DNA of 64,000 nt. It comes from Ga0077527 sp964433345 (GTDB lineage: Bacteria > Pseudomonadota > Gammaproteobacteria > Burkholderiales > SG8-41). The notes below the pieces were generated by a model. The model was not told the DNA's origin. It did no database searches and saw only the letters and a program-made list of their open reading frames with translations. This document shows, one piece after another, positions 61,122 through 64,000 of the stretch; within the stretch, counting starts at the first letter, position 1; every line of letters begins with the position of its first letter. Both the position numbers and the translations under genes were made by a program. The stretch spans positions 90,178 to 154,177 of the forward strand of contig CAYSQJ010000007.1 of NCBI GenBank assembly GCA_964433345.1, in the 5' to 3' direction.

Positions 61122-61159
61122 GGTTTGCCTTGAGATAACGCGGCCGGGCGCGACGTGGT

Positions 61160-62392
61160 TTACGCCGGCTTCTGCAGCATCACTATGCGGTTGCTGTTGG
61201 TGCCCAGCGCGTTGTTGCCGATGCCCCAGATGTTCGAGGTCTTGGTGAACTTCTGGGTGTTGATCAGGATAGCCTCGCAGCGGAAACCCGCGGCCGCACC
61301 CAGCGGCAGTACCGCCTCGTCGAGGTTGATCGATCCGCGCTGCACCTCTCCGACCTCGAAGGCGACCCAGCCCTTGGGGCGCGTGATGCGATGGAGTTCC
61401 TGCAGCACTCCCTGCATCACTTCCGACCATTCGTTGACGCTGGAAGCCATGGTGATGCCGGCGCCTATGGCTTCGGCGTCGAGGCTGTTGAACCAGCAGC
61501 GCAGCCAGTTATCCTTCGCGTACTGCACGACATTGAGGAAGGGCGGTGAAGTCACCGTCAGCTGCACGCTGTTGTCGGGGATGCCGGGCGTGTCGCCGGC
61601 CGGCCCTTCGAGGAACTGCGCGCGGCCCGCCGCCTGCTGCAGGCGCCAGCGCGCCGCCGCGTTGATGTCGCTCTGCAGCTGCATCGATTTGCGCAGGATC
61701 AGCGCGCGCACGTCGCGGTACTCCGGCGACTTCCCGGTCTTTTCGTTGATCCTGATCTGGCTTTCGGGCGATACCGCCTGGTTGGGTGGCAGCGTGTAGG
61801 CGGAAAAGAATCCCGGTGAATGCCCGGTCAGGCGGTTGGTGGCGACCATGCGGATCCAGCGGTCAGCGGCGTCCTCCTTGCCGCTCGCGCGACGCTCGGC
61901 GAGCCAGGCACGCAGGTTCAGCAGTTCGCGCTCGGTATCCGGGTGGTAGAACATCGAAAGGTCGATGTCGTTGGCGATTTTCGCGTTCATGCGGATCGCG
62001 CGCAGGCGCACGTCGATGGTCGCGATCAGCGGCGCCTCCAGCCGCGGTTGCGTCAGGATTGCCGACAGCGGATTGACGTCGTTGGCAATGACATTGCGGC
62101 CCATCAGTGCGGCCTCGACCGCGGTGGTGCCGCGGCCGCTGAATGGGTCGTAGATGAAGTCGCCGGGCTTGCTCAGGCGATCGATGAAGTAGCCGGGCAG
62201 CTGCGGCTTGAAGCAGCCGCGGTATGAAATCTCGTGCAGCGGATTGGCCTGGCGCTGCTTGCTGGTCCAGAACTCCTGCTCGTAGACCGGCACACCGTTG
62301 ATGCGGCGCGGTGGCAGTGCGCCACGCGCGCGCTTCGCGGCCGGTGCGGTGACGGCGAGATCGTATGCGGTAACCGATGCGACTGCGGCCAT
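61160..62392 (-). CDS. Site-specific DNA methyltransferase (N6-adenine or N4-cytosine type), orphan
   Basis: A 410-residue SAM-dependent DNA methyltransferase. The SAM site DPFSGRGTTAVEAALMGRN lies near residue 82, before the catalytic motif TSPPFLNVVQYAK near 285, which has SPPF in place of DPPY/SPPY. An INEKTGKSPEYR region between them may contact DNA. The order (SAM motif first, SPPF late) is the reverse of the common beta class. No restriction nuclease gene is adjacent, so it is probably an orphan methylase. Target site unknown. Confidence 0.88.
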   Translation of the reverse strand: MAAVASVTAYDLAVTAPAAKRARGALPPRRINGVPVYEQEFWTSKQRQANPLHEISYRGCFKPQLPGYFIDRLSKPGDFIYDPFSGRGTTAVEAALMGRNVIANDVNPLSAILTQPRLEAPLIATIDVRLRAIRMNAKIANDIDLSMFYHPDTERELLNLRAWLAERRASGKEDAADRWIRMVATNRLTGHSPGFFSAYTLPPNQAVSPESQIRINEKTGKSPEYRDVRALILRKSMQLQSDINAAARWRLQQAAGRAQFLEGPAGDTPGIPDNSVQLTVTSPPFLNVVQYAKDNWLRCWFNSLDAEAIGAGITMASSVNEWSEVMQGVLQELHRITRPKGWVAFEVGEVQRGSINLDEAVLPLGAAAGFRCEAILINTQKFTKTSNIWGIGNNALGTNSNRIVMLQKPA

Positions 62393-62540
62393 GGCGTGCT
62401 CCTGTGCAGGTTGACTGGCTGCGGAGGGTACGCGGGTGTCACGGAAAGTACAAGTGTTTCAATACCTTCCGCGCCGCGCCGACTCCACAGGCTGCAGCGG
62501 AAGGTACGCCCCTTCAACAAAAAGTACAAGGGGCAGGATC

Positions 62541-62620
62541 GTCATTCCGGCGTACGCCGGAATCGAGTCAGCTGCGGATTGGAGGGAATGTGCTGGATCC
62601 CGGCATGTGCCAGGATGACG
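62541..62620. repeat. CATTCCGG-family inverted repeat, copy 3
   Basis: GTCATTCCGGCGTACGCCGG and a divergent partner CCCGGCATGTGCCAGGATGAC flank a 40-base centre. It is the same family as the cores of the composites at 25585 and 41492, but stands alone here, between the MTase and glcF genes. Confidence 0.8.
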
Positions 62621-62623
62621 GAA

Positions 62624-63871
62624 TCAGGAGGCCGAGGCTGACGTTGACAGCAGCTCGTCCACCGCCTCGATCCAGTGCCGCACCGGCAGTCGGGTCGCCG
62701 ATTGCAGATGAGTCTGACAGCCGATGTTGGCGGTGAGGATCTGTGCCGGTGCAGAGGCGGTGAGCGCCTTGATCTTGTTCTGTTTCAACTGCGCGGAAAT
62801 TTCCGGCTGCAGGATCGAATAGGTGCCGGCCGAACCGCAGCAAAGATGCGCATCCGCGACCGGCGCGAGGTCGAAGCCGAGTTCGCCGAGCAGGGTTTCG
62901 ACACGGCCCTTCAGTTTCAGTCCGTGCTGCAGCGAGCAGGGGGCATGAAAGGCGTATTTTCCCTGCGGGGTAGTTTTTGTAAGTATTTGTTTTAATTCAC
63001 TTTTTTGATTTTCTATCGCGGTGCTCAGGTCGCAGGCCAGGGCCGCAATGCGCTTCGCGCGCTCTGCGTAGGCAGGGTCATGTGCGAGCAAATGTCCATA
63101 GTCGGTGATCATCACGCCGCAGCCGCTGGCGGTGAACAGCAGTGCTTCCGCGCCCTGTTCGACATGCGGCCACCAGATGTCGATGTTGTGGCGCATCGCA
63201 TTCAGTGCCTGTTCCTGTGCATCGAGATGGAAACCCACCGCGCCGCAGCAGCCGGCATTTGGCGCGCGTACCAGCGAAATGCCGAGACGATCGAGCACGC
63301 GCGCGGCTGCGGCATTGGTCGCCGGTGACAGCGCCGGCTGCACGCAGCCGTCGAGCAGCAGCATGCGCCGCGCGTGGCCGCCGAGCGGCCAGGGGCGCGC
63401 GCGCGCAGGCGTTTCCGGCACCACGTCATCGAGCACCTTCGGCAGCAGGTTGCGCGCAATGCGGCCGAGGCCCAGCAGCGGATTGAACAGCGCGGGACGC
63501 GGCAGCACCGATGCGAGCGCGTCGCGGCGCAGCTTGTCGAGTCCGGCGCGCGGCACCTGCTTTGCCACCACGGCGCGGCCGATGTCGAGCAGGCGGCCGT
63601 ACTGCACGCCCGAAGGGCAGGTGGTTTCGCAGGCGCGGCAGGTCAGGCAGCGGTCGAGGTGCAAGCGGGTTTTTTCGGTCGCGGGCTCGCCTTCGAGCAC
63701 CTGCTTCATCAGGTAAATGCGGCCGCGCGGCCCGTCGAGCTCATCGCCGAGCAGCTGGTAGGTCGGGCAGGTCGCCGTACAGAAACCGCAGTGCACGCAT
63801 TTGCGCAGGATCGCCTCCGCTTCGTGGCCCTGCGGCGTGTTCCTGATGAAATCGGCGAGATTGGTCTGCAT
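62624..63871 (-). CDS. glcF: Glycolate oxidase iron-sulfur subunit GlcF
   Basis: The electron-transfer subunit of the GlcDEF glycolate dehydrogenase, peripheral on the inner membrane. Two 4Fe-4S sets are visible: CVHCGFCTATCPT near residue 25 and CLTCRACETTCPSGV near 75. Two CCG domains follow (CCGAVGFH near 208 and CCGSAGTYS near 345). The 415-residue length is normal. An AT-rich repeat copy (62980-63006, antisense) lies inside the gene, giving the lysine-rich EIENQKSELKQILTKT-like stretch near residue 295. glcD/glcE would lie beyond the right edge if present. Confidence 0.94.
   Translation of the reverse strand: MQTNLADFIRNTPQGHEAEAILRKCVHCGFCTATCPTYQLLGDELDGPRGRIYLMKQVLEGEPATEKTRLHLDRCLTCRACETTCPSGVQYGRLLDIGRAVVAKQVPRAGLDKLRRDALASVLPRPALFNPLLGLGRIARNLLPKVLDDVVPETPARARPWPLGGHARRMLLLDGCVQPALSPATNAAAARVLDRLGISLVRAPNAGCCGAVGFHLDAQEQALNAMRHNIDIWWPHVEQGAEALLFTASGCGVMITDYGHLLAHDPAYAERAKRIAALACDLSTAIENQKSELKQILTKTTPQGKYAFHAPCSLQHGLKLKGRVETLLGELGFDLAPVADAHLCCGSAGTYSILQPEISAQLKQNKIKALTASAPAQILTANIGCQTHLQSATRLPVRHWIEAVDELLSTSASAS
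62980..63006 (+). repeat. AT-rich motif inside glcF (copy g)
   Basis: TAAGTATTTG then TTTTAATTCACTTTTTT, 23 of 27 bases as in the 1306 copy. It is antisense to glcF and is read in-frame as a lysine-rich linker. It is the only copy found within a coding gene. Confidence 0.65.
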
Positions 63872-63890
63872 GGATGAAACCCTTAAAACA

Positions 63891-63929
63891 CTTTAGCCAC
63901 AGAGGGCACAGAGTTCACAGAGAAAAACC
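63891..63929. repeat. CACAGAG-family arm at the right end
   Basis: TTTAGCCACAGAGGGCACAG then AGTTCACAGAGAAAAACC, an arm like those at 10277 and 56645. The partner arm is not seen before the window ends. Bases 63930-64000 hold nothing I can assign. Confidence 0.8.
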
Positions 63930-64000
63930 TTGTTCATCTGCAAGGAGTGCTGATATGTATTGACCCGTCAATCTCCGTCTTAAATGCGACCTCATTTCTT

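Overview
The window is GC-rich chromosomal DNA that looks like a betaproteobacterium of the Burkholderiales type. Reasons: the housekeeping block queG, tsaE, amiC, mutL, miaA; a one-piece PntA; five Bug/TctC periplasmic binding proteins; and PHB-style metabolism. There is no rRNA, tRNA, transposase, integrase, phage or CRISPR array.

Layout. 1-13.5 kb: housekeeping genes (hydrolase fragment, miaA, mutL, amiC, tsaE, queG, a HAD dehalogenase, GNAT, msrB), with pntAB, an aminotransferase and a DUF3047 lipoprotein lying between mutL and amiC. 13.7-22.5 kb: quinone reductase, a GntR regulator divergent from a TauD-type dioxygenase, MATE pump, RidA plus cupin, RbgA GTPase, MFS and EamA transporters. 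22.5-27.2 kb: a selenium region with two genes whose in-frame TGA falls exactly at a selenocysteine position (a peroxiredoxin and a UGSC-family protein), a conserved partner gene before the UGSC gene, a ParE/Phd toxin-antitoxin pair, and a decayed copy of part of the UGSC gene. 27.2-38 kb: membrane protein, methyltransferase, TspO, M48 protease, ABC-F ATPase, a HigBA-type pair, PPK2 and a large CHASE/PAS/GAF/HD-GYP sensor. 38-60.7 kb: a long, mostly minus-strand catabolic island (CoA ligases, two crotonases, thiolase-like protein with OB-fold partner, nitronate monooxygenase, SDR, MaoC, enolase-superfamily enzyme, GST, hydrolases, PhyH dioxygenase and five Bug proteins), which suggests CoA-dependent breakdown of an imported carboxylic acid of unknown identity. 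60.7-64 kb: a cysteine-repeat secreted protein, an orphan DNA methyltransferase and glcF.

Laid over this is a dense set of intergenic repeats: at least six families of imperfect long inverted repeats (the CACAGAG, CATTCCGG, GCCGATGAACGC, AACAGGATG, CTCTCCCCGC and GTAGCCCGGAT families) and an AT-rich motif of about 27 nt with seven or more copies. Most copies of the AT-rich motif sit just upstream of a gene and point toward it. A compound of three of these repeats occurs twice in opposite orientation. The Bug-crotonase region keeps a clear fossil of a tandem duplication: a 48-codon hybrid of a crotonase head and a nitronate-monooxygenase tail.

The two selenoproteins, each split by ordinary ORF calling, together with the repeat families and the duplication scars, are the most noteworthy content.
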